Shown: positions 7,830 to 15,661 of the stretch, in pieces
How positions within the stretch are numbered: the stretch's first letter is position 1
Layout: every line of letters begins with the position of its first letter
Translations under genes and position numbers: made by a program
Assembly: GCA_015066205.1 (NCBI GenBank)
Contig: SVOV01000021.1
Location: forward strand, 1-40,506
Length of the DNA: 40,506 nucleotides
Direction: 5' to 3'
DNA from: Oscillospiraceae bacterium
GTDB lineage: Bacteria > Bacillota > Clostridia > Oscillospirales > Acutalibacteraceae
The notes under the pieces: generated by a model
Database searches by the model: none
Seen by the model: only the letters and a program-made list of their open reading frames with translations
Told to the model about the DNA's origin: nothing

Positions 7830-9344
7830 ATGTCAACAGAAAGAGAAATTATTGAAATAGCTGACAACTCTGCATCTCTCAAAAACAGACGATTTGTCGG
7901 CACAAAAGAAACTGTTGCTTATGTTCTTGAGGATACTGCTCAAAGCCTGAATATCGACAGCTTCAAAGAGCGATACATATATGATGTTGTAAAAATCGAT
8001 TTCAACTATCTTGCTATTCAGAACATTGTTGCAACCGTATGGGATACCATTAACGACACTTTTATCGGTGTTGTTGTTGAAAGGACCAGAACCCGCTGGG
8101 GTAAATTCAGACCATACCTTCTTCTCGGTCAGTTTCCGCTTACTATTCTTGGGTTATGGTATTGGCTGATTCCGTTTATCTTTCCCGACACTCCGGGAGA
8201 TTACCTTCCGAAATGGATCTTCTATTTTGCAATGTCACTTATTACCGAAACCGCCGGTACTTTTACCGGTATTGCCCGTACGGGCTTCGGTTCAACGATA
8301 ACTCCCGAGCCGTTGGAGCGTTCAAGACTTATTGCGACTGCAAACCTTATGTCGCATTTCCTTGAAGATATCCCATATCTGTTATTCGGTTTCCTCTATG
8401 ACCTTGTAATCAGTAACAAGATTAAAATCAGGCTTCCGAAGCTTTTCGCAAGTTTCGGCGTTTCATTTGCACTTATCAGTGCTTCCTTTTGTCTGTTTTT
8501 CTTCCTTAACACAAAAGAAAGAGTTCCGCAGACCATTAAAAAACCAAGCGTAATTCAGGGGCTGAAGGCTATCGTCACAAACAAACCTATGCTTGTTTGC
8601 GTGCTTTCAAATTTCCTCGGAGGCTTCGCTGTCGGTACAGGCCGAACGAACTTCTATATTGATGTTATCGGCTCTATTACCTGGAAAACCATTGTCGGAA
8701 TTCCCGCGTTCCCGATTAAGTTTATCAGCTACAGCTTTGTTGAACCGCTGAGAAAGAAATTTTCAACAAAAGCTCTGTGGATCTTTGAAGATGCCTGGAC
8801 CGACTTCCTGTGGTTGGCTGTTTTCGGCATAGGTTCAATCAATAACAACTTCCAGAAAAAGCATATTATTTTGCCGCTTATGGCGATTGAAGAAATCTTC
8901 GAGATGTGCGTTTACGGATTAAGACGAGTTATTCCTGCAGAAATCAGCAATGAAACAATGGACTACTGCGAATGGAAAAACGGCTACCGTGCTGAGGCTA
9001 TGATAGGCGTTGCACAGTTAACGATCGCAAAGCTTCAGATGGCTGTCATGGGCAGTATTAACAGCCTCATTCTCAAGGGTATCGGTTATGTTCAGGGCGC
9101 AACTGTTGGAACTCAGGCAGACAGAACAAAATGGTGGATTTTCGCTCTCGGCACAGGCATTCCCCGCATCACGGGCGCTCTCGGTATCATACCCAAGCTT
9201 TTCTATCCCATTTCAGCTGAAAACCGTGATCAGATGTACGCTGAACTCCGTGAAAGAAGAAGTAAGGTTGCAGAAAGAATGAAGTCTGCAACGACTGCCG
9301 AAGAGATTGATGAAATCGCAGACTCACAGTTCATCAAAAAATAA
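7830..9344 (+). CDS. GPH-family (glycoside-pentoside-hexuronide) sugar:cation symporter
   Basis: 504 residues from the ATG at 7830 (GGGTGA just upstream); an in-frame TTG at 7794 would add 12 residues but lacks a binding site. Several hydrophobic segments span the length. Family marks are DTINDTFIGVVVERTRTRWGKFRP (here split: residues near 75-98), PLERSRL, and near the C-terminal third DYCEWKNGYRAEA. These correspond to the DxxxDPxxGxxxDRTRTRxGRxRP and DYxEWKTGxRAEG motifs of MelB/XynP-type symporters. The paralogue at 23576-25090 has exactly the same length, and much of the region around residues 285-400 is identical. Flanked by two esterases, it probably imports acetylated di- or oligosaccharides. 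Confidence 0.82.
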   Translation: MSTEREIIEIADNSASLKNRRFVGTKETVAYVLEDTAQSLNIDSFKERYIYDVVKIDFNYLAIQNIVATVWDTINDTFIGVVVERTRTRWGKFRPYLLLGQFPLTILGLWYWLIPFIFPDTPGDYLPKWIFYFAMSLITETAGTFTGIARTGFGSTITPEPLERSRLIATANLMSHFLEDIPYLLFGFLYDLVISNKIKIRLPKLFASFGVSFALISASFCLFFFLNTKERVPQTIKKPSVIQGLKAIVTNKPMLVCVLSNFLGGFAVGTGRTNFYIDVIGSITWKTIVGIPAFPIKFISYSFVEPLRKKFSTKALWIFEDAWTDFLWLAVFGIGSINNNFQKKHIILPLMAIEEIFEMCVYGLRRVIPAEISNETMDYCEWKNGYRAEAMIGVAQLTIAKLQMAVMGSINSLILKGIGYVQGATVGTQADRTKWWIFALGTGIPRITGALGIIPKLFYPISAENRDQMYAELRERRSKVAERMKSATTAEEIDEIADSQFIKK

Positions 9345-9443
9345 CCGATATATACACTATAAATAAACTCCGCATATCAGATATTTTTTGATTCAGTTGT
9401 TTTTATTCGGTGTATTACAGCTTTTGAAAAAGGAGTTTTTGTT

Positions 9444-10073
9444 ATGAAAACATTTTTGTTTCAAGGTGATTCAATAACAGATGCAAACAGAGATGATGAG
9501 GAGCTTATCAATTCCGGTTTAGGCTGCGGATATGCGTTTTTCATAGCTTCTGAATTTAGTAAGAACAACAAAGAAAATATCAGATTCATTAACCGCGGTA
9601 AAAGCGGAGACAGAATCACAGATGTTTACGCCCGAATCAAGGAAGATATCATAAACTTAAAACCCGACTGTATGTCTATCCTCATTGGTGTCAACGATGT
9701 TTCTCACGAGCTGACTATGAGCTGCGGCGTCAGCCCAAAAAAATTCAGAATGATTTATGAGATGCTTATTGATGAAATCAAGGAAAGCCTGCCGGAAATC
9801 AAAATTATAATATTAGAGCCCTTTATCTTAAAAGGAGCCTGCACAGAAAAATTATGGGATGATTTCACTTCCGAAGTAAGAAAAATGGCTGAAATATCAA
9901 AGCAGGTTGCAGAAAAATTTGATTTTGATTTTGTTCCGCTTCAGAACAGATTTGACAAATTATCTGCTGACGGCAACACGGGTTACTGGACAGCCGACGG
10001 CATTCATCCCACTATTGAAGGACATCATATTATTAAAGAAGAATTACAGAAAGTTATTAAAAAATACATATAA
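9444..10073 (+). CDS. SGNH/GDSL-type esterase, second of the locus
   Basis: 209 residues, with AAAAAGGAG at 9427-9434 before the ATG and no signal peptide. SGNH blocks: FQGDSITDANR (Ser10), GKSGDR (Gly55), IGVND (Asn84) and ADGIHPT (Asp185, His188). It is clearly of the same superfamily as the gene at 7022 but about 35 residues shorter and quite diverged, so the two may take different acetyl positions or sugars. It lies 99 bp after the transporter; that gap has no terminator, so co-transcription is likely. No glycoside hydrolase accompanies the set. Confidence 0.85.
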   Translation: MKTFLFQGDSITDANRDDEELINSGLGCGYAFFIASEFSKNNKENIRFINRGKSGDRITDVYARIKEDIINLKPDCMSILIGVNDVSHELTMSCGVSPKKFRMIYEMLIDEIKESLPEIKIIILEPFILKGACTEKLWDDFTSEVRKMAEISKQVAEKFDFDFVPLQNRFDKLSADGNTGYWTADGIHPTIEGHHIIKEELQKVIKKYI

Positions 10074-10266
10074 ATCTGTACTTGTCGTTAAAAAAACTCA
10101 ATATAAACACTGAAATAGTTTGAAACAGTGCTTTATTATCACCGGTAAGTCTTGCAGTAAGCTGTTCTTTTTTATCAGCGAGGTTACTCTGTTTCTTCTT
10201 GAGTTTAGGTGTTAATTCATAATTGACTTCTTGCGGCTCAATGTTGCCGTAATAGAAATCTTTTAA
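10057..10266 (-). pseudogene. Decayed remnant of a DUF6809-like gene
   Basis: A minus-strand frame open from 10266 to a stop at 10059-10057 encodes LKDFYYGNIEPQE followed by a charged coiled-coil-like stretch ending KALFQTISVF. The YYGNIEPQE start and the length of the helix resemble the DUF6809 small-protein family of Firmicutes. It has no start codon (a stop sits directly before LKDFYYG) and its tail runs into the esterase gene, so it is read as a broken copy. Family assignment rests on memory of the motif only. Confidence 0.45.
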
Positions 10267-10296
10267 TTAGCGGGTTGATATAAGTTTAATATTTTC

Positions 10297-10325
10297 TTTA
10301 CATTTTATTGCTTCTGATATATACT
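10297..10325 (+). promoter_or_regulatory. Sigma-A promoter of the crystallin J1-type gene
   Basis: TTTACA (10297-10302), 17 bp and TATACT (10320-10325), 21 bp before the ATG at 10347. Confidence 0.6.
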
Positions 10326-10346
10326 TTTTTTGTATGAGGTGGTTTT

Positions 10347-10676
10347 ATGAGGTTATTCAGACCTGTCGGGCAGGCGGAATTGGATTTAATTGCAAAAGCT
10401 GATTATAGGGAGTTTCCCCCGAGGCTTCCCGAACAACCTATTTTTTACCCTGTACTGAATGAAAAATACGCCCGTGAAATTGCAGAAAAATGGAATAAGA
10501 AATCTGCGGATTCGGGTTATGCGGGATATGTTACAAGCTTTGAAATTGACGATGCTTATATTTCTCAATTTGATGTTCAGACAGTAGGGGCGGCTTACCA
10601 TAAGGAATTCTGGATTCCTGCGGAAGTTTTAGCGGAATTTAACCGTCATATAATCGGTAAGATAGAGGTAATCTGA
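10347..10676 (+). CDS. Small ADP-ribosylation/crystallin J1-labelled family protein
   Basis: 109 residues, with GAGGTGG at 10336-10342 before the ATG. The proline-rich N-terminal part (FRPVGQAELDLI ... FPPRLPEQPIFYPVLNEKYA) is the hallmark of a widespread small family that databases label ADP-ribosylation/crystallin J1 although it lacks the ADP-ribosylhydrolase domain. In the C-terminal half, YVTSFEIDDAYISQF and EFWIPAEVLAEFNRHI match the family pattern. There is no signal peptide or membrane segment. Function is unknown; homologues often sit in accessory regions near DUF4291- or DUF4433-like genes. It stands alone with its own promoter. Confidence 0.7.
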   Translation: MRLFRPVGQAELDLIAKADYREFPPRLPEQPIFYPVLNEKYAREIAEKWNKKSADSGYAGYVTSFEIDDAYISQFDVQTVGAAYHKEFWIPAEVLAEFNRHIIGKIEVI

Positions 10677-11001
10677 TTATTTTGTATACTTTGAAAATAT
10701 TCAAAACCATTTTTTGTTGAATATCAGTTCTGGGGGCAACCGTAGCAGCATTATCAGGAGGCATCAGCGCATAGAAATCGGCATAATTACATTTTTCATT
10801 ATCACAAGCGGTTTTTCTTTTGTATTCGTCATCATTCTGCTTATTATAAGCATAGTATTTCCATCTGCTCAATTTTATCACCTTACAAAGATGTAATATG
10901 TCTGAAAGTAATTGCTTGCTACAGAGAATAAAGAGCTGAACTATGTTAATGAAAACAATTACAAGCAGAGATATGAGTATAATTTGTTAAGGATTAATAA
11001 C
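10677..11001. other. Stretch without a firmly supported gene
   Basis: A minus-strand frame of 80 codons (10881-10639, GTG start) encodes a charged product (SRWKYYAYNKQNDDEYKRK and onward) but overlaps the end of the preceding gene and has only AAGG directly touching the start. The plus-strand frame over the same bases is hydrophobic only because it complements that charged stretch. This may be a gene fragment; I cannot assign it. Confidence 0.35.
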
Positions 11002-11346
11002 ATGCAATGTAATCATGAATTTTGGAACGCATTAGACGAATTAGTGAATAATTCAGAGATAATAATCGACAGACCAAAAGGAACTTCACATCCCAAGTAT
11101 CCTGATTTCATTTATCGGGTTGATTATGGATATTTGAAGAACACAACCTCTATGGATGGTGCAGGAATAGATGTGTGGGTTGGAAGCGACGAGAAAAAGG
11201 TTGATGCAATAATGTGCATAGTTGATTTGATGAAGAAAGATTCAGAAATTAAAATACTGATTGGATGCACAGAGGAAGAAAAGAAAAAAGTATACGAAAC
11301 ACATAATGAAACACAGTTTATGAAAGGTGTTTTGATACGGCGATAA
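11002..11346 (+). CDS. Small inorganic-pyrophosphatase-like protein
   Basis: 114 residues from the ATG at 11002 with AAGGA at 10989-10993. A TTG 30 codons upstream is possible, but the added residues do not look like family sequence. IIDRPKGTSHPKYPDFIYRVDYGYL followed by MDGAGIDVWVGS (residues 22-62) imitates the RPKG / YPVDYGYIxxT / DGDPLDV core of soluble family I pyrophosphatases. It is shorter and has only part of the acidic metal site: Asp52, Asp57 and the Tyr-Gly pair are present. Such short versions are commonly labelled inorganic pyrophosphatase. They may hydrolyse another phosphoanhydride or be non-enzymatic. The Nudix gene follows 23 bp downstream, so the two are likely co-transcribed. 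Confidence 0.65.
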   Translation: MQCNHEFWNALDELVNNSEIIIDRPKGTSHPKYPDFIYRVDYGYLKNTTSMDGAGIDVWVGSDEKKVDAIMCIVDLMKKDSEIKILIGCTEEEKKKVYETHNETQFMKGVLIRR

Positions 11347-11369
11347 AATCAATTTTGGAGAGGTGCTTT

Positions 11370-11861
11370 ATGGTCGAGATGTGGGATGCATATGATAGGC
11401 AGTTTAATAGAATAGAGACTGCTGCATTAGAAAGGGGAAAAGCCGTTCCGGATGGTATGTATCATTTAGTGTGTGAAATAATTGTTAAGCATAATGACGG
11501 AACCTATCTGCTTATGCAAAGAGATTTTGAAAAACATTTAGGCGGAATGTGGGAATTAACGGCAGGCGGTTCTGCATTGAAGGGTGAAACACCAATAGAG
11601 TGTGCCGTCAGAGAATTGCGAGAAGAAACAGGCATCGTATCTTGCAATTTGCAAGAGCTTAAAAGAATTATACATGATGGACATCATTCTCTTTATGTGG
11701 AATATTTATGTATTACTGATTGGGATAAGAATGCCGTTATTTTACAAGCTGGAGAAACAGTTGACTATAAGTGGGTAGATAAAACTGCACTTTTAGAAAT
11801 GGGAACAGATGCTTTGGCATCATCCAGAACATTAGAGATCGTTAAGGAATTAAGCATATAA
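11370..11861 (+). CDS. Nudix hydrolase
   Basis: 163 residues from the ATG at 11370 with GGAGAGG at 11357-11363; the in-frame TTG at 11355 lies inside that site. The Nudix box is complete at residues 67-89: G, five residues, E, seven residues, then RELREETGI. The N-terminal part WDAYDRQFN is typical of the IDI/MutT-like Nudix group (isopentenyl-diphosphate-isomerase-like and NUDT-type cytosolic enzymes). The likely role is removal of a nucleoside-diphosphate-linked or other pyrophosphate compound. Its pairing with a pyrophosphatase-like gene suggests diphosphate clean-up, but no substrate can be named. The terminator at 11891-11921 follows. Confidence 0.88.
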   Translation: MVEMWDAYDRQFNRIETAALERGKAVPDGMYHLVCEIIVKHNDGTYLLMQRDFEKHLGGMWELTAGGSALKGETPIECAVRELREETGIVSCNLQELKRIIHDGHHSLYVEYLCITDWDKNAVILQAGETVDYKWVDKTALLEMGTDALASSRTLEIVKELSI

Positions 11862-11890
11862 GTTCCAATTTTTTGAGCTGAATATTTCTG

Positions 11891-11921
11891 CTGCTCTCAC
11901 TTTTGTGGGGGCAGTTTTTTT
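11891..11921 (+). terminator. Terminator, second copy of a 29-bp exact repeat
   Basis: CTGCTCTCAC (11891-11900), TTTT loop, GTGGGGGCAG (11905-11914) and seven T. Identical over 29 bp to the one after the AraC gene at 1996-2024. Confidence 0.75.
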
Positions 11922-11963
11922 GTCAGAACTTTATCTGAACAAACTGAAGAGTGTGTATTCAGG

Positions 11964-11993
11964 TTGATTTGTTTATGGGCGGTGTGATATAAT
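11964..11993 (+). promoter_or_regulatory. Sigma-A promoter, second copy of a repeated promoter
   Basis: TTGATT (11964-11969), 18-bp spacer and TATAAT (11988-11993). The context from 11956 matches that of the promoter at 378-407. It serves the DUF5131 gene and probably the two genes after it. Confidence 0.65.
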
Positions 11994-12029
11994 TATTCTT
12001 AATAGTAAAGCTTCGGAGCGGATTTAATT

Positions 12030-12755
12030 ATGTCTATGTGGAACCCCTGGCGGGGGTGTAAAAAATGCAGTGACGGGTGTCTTAATTGCTATATACATAA
12101 AGGCGATGCCAAACGCGGCATTGATACCGGTGAAATCGTTAAAACAAAAGATTTTTATAAACCTACCGAGAAATTGAAAAACGGCAACTACAAAATGAAA
12201 AGCGGAACGGTTTATATGTGCTTTTCGACCGATTTTCTTATTGAGGAAGCAGACGAATGGCGAAATGAATGTTGGTCTATGATAAAAGAGCGACAGGACT
12301 GTACCTTTCTTTTTCTCACAAAACGCATTGAAAGATTTGTTGATTGCATTCCTGATGATTGGGGCGACGGATACGAAAATGTTATTGTTTGCTGCACCGT
12401 CGAAAATCAAAAGAATGCAGATAAAAAGCTGTCGGTATTTAAAGATTTACCGATTAAACATAAATGTATCACCGCACAGCCCTTGCTTGAAAAAACAGAT
12501 ATTGAAAATTATCTTGACGGCATAGAGCTTGTTTTAGTCGGCGGCGAGTCAGACAAATATGCCAGACCTCTTGACTATGCCTGGGTGCTCAATATCCGTG
12601 ATCAATGTATCAGAAAAAATGTCAGCTTCGAATTCAGACAGTGCGGGACACATTTTATCAAAGACGGAAAGAAGTATAAATTACAGACAAAAGACCTTTG
12701 TAATCAGGCAAGAAAAGCACAAATTGATTATAAAATACAAGAAAGGAATTTATGA
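12030..12755 (+). CDS. DUF5131 (phage Gp37/Gp68-like) protein with a radical-SAM-style cysteine motif
   Basis: 241 residues, with CGGAGCGG upstream of the ATG. It begins MWNPWRGCKKCSDGCLNCY: the W-x-P-W-x-GC start and the CX3CX2C triad (Cys13, Cys17, Cys20) are the hallmark of the Gp37/Gp68 family, which is related to radical SAM enzymes. Further family marks are FLFLTKRIERF, VCCTVENQKNAD, ITAQPLLEK and VLVGGESDKYARPLDYAWVLNIRDQC. Homologues occur in phages and defence-like islands and are suspected to act on nucleic acid or a small molecule; the activity here is unknown. It is the first gene of a compact set with the zinc-ribbon protein 12 bp downstream. Confidence 0.82.
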   Translation: MSMWNPWRGCKKCSDGCLNCYIHKGDAKRGIDTGEIVKTKDFYKPTEKLKNGNYKMKSGTVYMCFSTDFLIEEADEWRNECWSMIKERQDCTFLFLTKRIERFVDCIPDDWGDGYENVIVCCTVENQKNADKKLSVFKDLPIKHKCITAQPLLEKTDIENYLDGIELVLVGGESDKYARPLDYAWVLNIRDQCIRKNVSFEFRQCGTHFIKDGKKYKLQTKDLCNQARKAQIDYKIQERNL

Positions 12756-12767
12756 GGAGGCGGTTTA

Positions 12768-12989
12768 ATGTACTGTTTTATAATACTTATTTTTATATCA
12801 GTCGCAGTATCAGTCGTTTTGATCGCCAAAAATATTGCTTCGCATAAATTTAAGTGCAGGCATTGTTCTAATGAGTTTCATATAAATTGGGTCAGGGTAT
12901 TGATAACTGAACATTCTGATAATGAATACAGATTATTGTGTCCGTTTTGCAAGACAAAAGATTGGTGTACGGAACAAAAATACAAGTAA
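12768..12989 (+). CDS. Small membrane protein with a zinc-ribbon
   Basis: 73 residues, with GAGGAGG at 12754-12760. One N-terminal membrane helix (residues about 3-22) is followed by KCRHCSNEF (Cys34, Cys37) and CPFCKTKDWC (Cys59, Cys62, plus Cys68), a two-knuckle zinc-ribbon facing the cytosol if the positive-inside rule holds (KNIASHKFK follows the helix). Function unknown. It is tightly linked to the DUF5131 gene before it. Confidence 0.7.
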   Translation: MYCFIILIFISVAVSVVLIAKNIASHKFKCRHCSNEFHINWVRVLITEHSDNEYRLLCPFCKTKDWCTEQKYK

Positions 12990-12994
12990 TTAAA

Positions 12995-13363
12995 ATGGTA
13001 TGGAATATGCTGAACAGAGAAGAATTAAACAAATTTATTTCGGAAACCTACGGCGCTGCTGCTGAATTCCCGTGGCATCAGTATCCTGACTTTGCTGTTT
13101 ACCGTCACGAAGGCAACAAAAAATGGTTTGCGGTTGTGATGAATCTGCCTATGTCAAAATTCGGCTTACCGGATGATAAAACGGTTAATGTTGTAAATCT
13201 AAAATGTGATCCGCTCATGACAGATTCTCTCCAAAGGGAAAGCGGTATTTTCCCCGCTTATCATATGAATAAGCTCCATTGGATATCTGTGCTTCTTGAC
13301 GGCACTGTTGATGATGAAAAACTGAAATGGCTTCTTGATATAAGCTTTGAATTGACGGAATAA
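12995..13363 (+). CDS. MmcQ/YjbR family protein
   Basis: 122 residues from the ATG at 12995; the ATG at 13007 (118 residues, MLNREELNKFISETYG) fits the usual family start equally well, and neither has a strong ribosome binding site. The sequence WHQYPDFAVYRHEGNKKWFAVVMNLP, then VVNLKCDP, SGIFPAYHMNKLHWISVLLDG and LLDISFELT follow the MmcQ/YjbR (CyaY-like DNA-binding) pattern closely and over the full length. The role of this family is not established. It follows the zinc-ribbon gene by 5 bp, so translation may be coupled. Confidence 0.85.
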   Translation: MVWNMLNREELNKFISETYGAAAEFPWHQYPDFAVYRHEGNKKWFAVVMNLPMSKFGLPDDKTVNVVNLKCDPLMTDSLQRESGIFPAYHMNKLHWISVLLDGTVDDEKLKWLLDISFELTE

Positions 13364-13477
13364 AACCGAGAAATTTGTAATAGATTTCCTGCAAAAGTAA
13401 GATCAAAGCTTACATCACAGCCGCTTTTTTTTATATGGAAATTGTTAGCTTCGGTAAAAAAAGCTTCTTATATCAAG

Positions 13478-13510
13478 CCCCCCTGTTCCTGATAAAAGGG
13501 AACAGGGGGG
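13478..13510 (-). terminator. G/C-rich hairpin at the end of the six-gene minus operon
   Basis: CCCCCCTGTTCC (13478-13489) and GGAACAGGGGGG (13499-13510) form a perfect 12-bp stem with a 9-nt loop. On the minus strand it follows the stop at 13536 by 25 bp; a T run appears only 15 bp beyond the stem, so it is an atypical terminator or a mobile palindrome. No gene lies in 13364-13535. Confidence 0.5.
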
Positions 13511-13535
13511 ATAAACATAAAAGTATTTCTTGGAT

Positions 13536-15644
13536 TCAGCTGATAATTCTTTTATTATCCTTATAGCACAATTCCAATGAATTGCTTTTGCTTTTTACTG
13601 TTATTTTTTCAGCCTTTCGTTCAGCTGTGCAGAAAATATTTTCAAAATGGTCAAATTCTGTCTTCTGAGGAGTTCCACAGACAGAATATCCTTTTTTATA
13701 AACCGCGGTAATTTCACCGAAATAAGAAGAATAAGAGACAGCCGAGCCGTCCGAAAAATCATAGCGGTTCTTTCGTATTCTTGCTTTGAATTCATCATAG
13801 CTTTCTTTTGATATATCGGAAAGCTCAGTGATATAAGCGTGAAAAGCACCGCCCTGTCTTACAAGATCAAATTCATCGGTAATGTTACATTTTTCAAGAA
13901 AATTATAGCCCTTCTGGATTCCGTCAGCGCTGTTTTTATTGAACGGTCTGAAGTAGAGTTCACCGTTTGAAATAATTGCAATATATACATTGTTTTTTCT
14001 TGCAAAAACTATATTTCCGTAAAGCTGTGTTTCATCATACAGTTTTTTCGGCATAAATGCGTGGGTAATATCTGAAACTGCCGTTTCGCCGAATCTTTTT
14101 TTGTGAGGAATTTTATATATTGTTATGTTTACTGACTCATACTGAACACTCATCGGGCGTCTGCCGTTGCCTATCCAGTATCCGGGAGAAGCACCGAAGC
14201 GGCTGTTTCCGTCACCGGCAGGGTGGGTTGTGAAAAGTGACAGCTCCTCGCTGATATTTGCAGACCATTGATGGTCCTGTGCACCGCAAAGGTCGGTGTC
14301 CTTGCAAATATCGGTAGAGAGTGAATAATAAGGCGTTCTGTATGTATAAATATTACCTCTGCCGAGGGCAATCCCGTGAGGGAGCATATCAAATTTTTCC
14401 GTAAGCCATCTGAGATCAATAAGCCTTGCCGCCGATACGGTCAGAAACTTAAAGTTGCTTACAAAGGAATTTCCGAACATCTTATTGCTCTTAAGATATT
14501 TCAGCGTGTTATTGATCACTTGAGGATTTGTAAATGCTTCTGCCCCCATCTGTGCCATTATCTGATAAGGCTTCTGACCGATAAGTTTCTCCTTTTCCAA
14601 ATCCGAGGGAGATAGACCGCAGCCTGTTTTTGACACAAAGCCGTCATTATAAAAAGCAATTTCTTTTATTACGGGCGGCAGTGTATAAAGCCCTTTTTTT
14701 ACAATATCGGTAAAACATACCGTAATATGATTCGGAGCTTTGCTTAAAGAAATCTCCGATAATTCTTTTTCCGAAGGGGAGAGCGATGCATCATTATTAA
14801 ATATTTCCGCCGCTTTATCTCCCCAAAGACAGTTCATTGCCGTCTGAATACTGTTTCCGTAAATATTACTTATCTTGTTATTTCCGTACATTCTTGAGCT
14901 TACTGCAACGAAACGGTTATTCACACTGTTCTGTGCCACATCAAGCCAGAGCAGATCCATAATGATCTTCATTTTATTGACAAGCTCTTCATCTTTACAG
15001 TAAGCGACAAAATTTCCCATGGGAGCTATATCCTCGGCAAGATAATTATTGCTGAGATACTCTGAAAAGCCGTAATAAAATCGCTGTTCCATCCAGGCGA
15101 GAATTCGTTCTTCCGCCTTTTTGCGGTGCATTTCACCTGTCATATTGTTATTTGTAAAGATTTCTTCTTTCCATTCCTGTCCTGCAAGATATTCACTTAC
15201 AGCAAAAAGAATCTGATGATTCTCCGACCAGTAGCACATACTGTCTGTTCCCGGTTCATCCATAAAATATTTGAATCCGAGGAATGTGCTTTTTATCATT
15301 GCCTTTGTTTTTTCCGAAAGTACATCATAGCAGTCCTTATAAATCTTAAAAAGCAGCTGTGCCCTGAAATCTGCGCAGTCAAAACGCCGAAGCATATAAT
15401 TGCATTGCTTTTTTATTAGCTCCTCTGCCTCGTCAGTTGAAAAAACGGGCGCATTCTTATCCCCGCATAAAAAAGAATAAAGTTCTTCGAATTTTTTTCC
15501 GTTAATTGATGTTGAAAAGCTATCCGCTTCCTCGGGGAGCGGTAATTCCTGTGCCGTTTTTTTTCTTATAAGAAGAAAGATTTCTGTGGCTGTTACCGTA
15601 AAAAACAAGAAAAGGACAAGAAGAATTGCATAAAAAATAATCAT
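13536..15644 (-). CDS. Membrane-anchored protein of an uncharacterised (alpha/alpha)-toroid-like family
   Basis: 702 residues, with GGAGGA (minus strand, 15656-15651) before the ATG. One N-terminal membrane helix (2-27) is followed by RKK, so the bulk is probably outside if the positive residues were internal; topology is uncertain. The central region has YWSENHQILF (138-147), SEYLAGQ, MTGEMHRKKAEERILAWMEQR, YGFSEYLSNNYLAEDIAPMGNF and WLDVAQN. This pattern belongs to a conserved large-protein family that I recognise from bacteria and fungi but cannot name. Its helical repeat character and HQWSANIS with a C-terminal beta-rich part recall heparinase/alginate-lyase architecture. Last gene of the rsmE operon, 17 bp after the dehydrogenase gene. 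A polysaccharide lyase or hydrolase role is inference. Confidence 0.55.
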   Translation of the reverse strand: MIIFYAILLVLFLFFTVTATEIFLLIRKKTAQELPLPEEADSFSTSINGKKFEELYSFLCGDKNAPVFSTDEAEELIKKQCNYMLRRFDCADFRAQLLFKIYKDCYDVLSEKTKAMIKSTFLGFKYFMDEPGTDSMCYWSENHQILFAVSEYLAGQEWKEEIFTNNNMTGEMHRKKAEERILAWMEQRFYYGFSEYLSNNYLAEDIAPMGNFVAYCKDEELVNKMKIIMDLLWLDVAQNSVNNRFVAVSSRMYGNNKISNIYGNSIQTAMNCLWGDKAAEIFNNDASLSPSEKELSEISLSKAPNHITVCFTDIVKKGLYTLPPVIKEIAFYNDGFVSKTGCGLSPSDLEKEKLIGQKPYQIMAQMGAEAFTNPQVINNTLKYLKSNKMFGNSFVSNFKFLTVSAARLIDLRWLTEKFDMLPHGIALGRGNIYTYRTPYYSLSTDICKDTDLCGAQDHQWSANISEELSLFTTHPAGDGNSRFGASPGYWIGNGRRPMSVQYESVNITIYKIPHKKRFGETAVSDITHAFMPKKLYDETQLYGNIVFARKNNVYIAIISNGELYFRPFNKNSADGIQKGYNFLEKCNITDEFDLVRQGGAFHAYITELSDISKESYDEFKARIRKNRYDFSDGSAVSYSSYFGEITAVYKKGYSVCGTPQKTEFDHFENIFCTAERKAEKITVKSKSNSLELCYKDNKRIIS

Positions 15645-15661
15645 TTCTCTTCCTCCGAAAA

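Noticed and set aside
10105-10130. Terminator after the second SGNH esterase (CACTG ... CAGTG)
   Set aside because: Only five paired bases with a 13-nt loop and no T run; it is part of the decayed DUF6809-like frame.
10639-10881. 80-codon minus-strand gene
   Set aside because: GTG start with the binding site touching it, overlap with the preceding gene and no recognised motif; kept only as an unassigned stretch.
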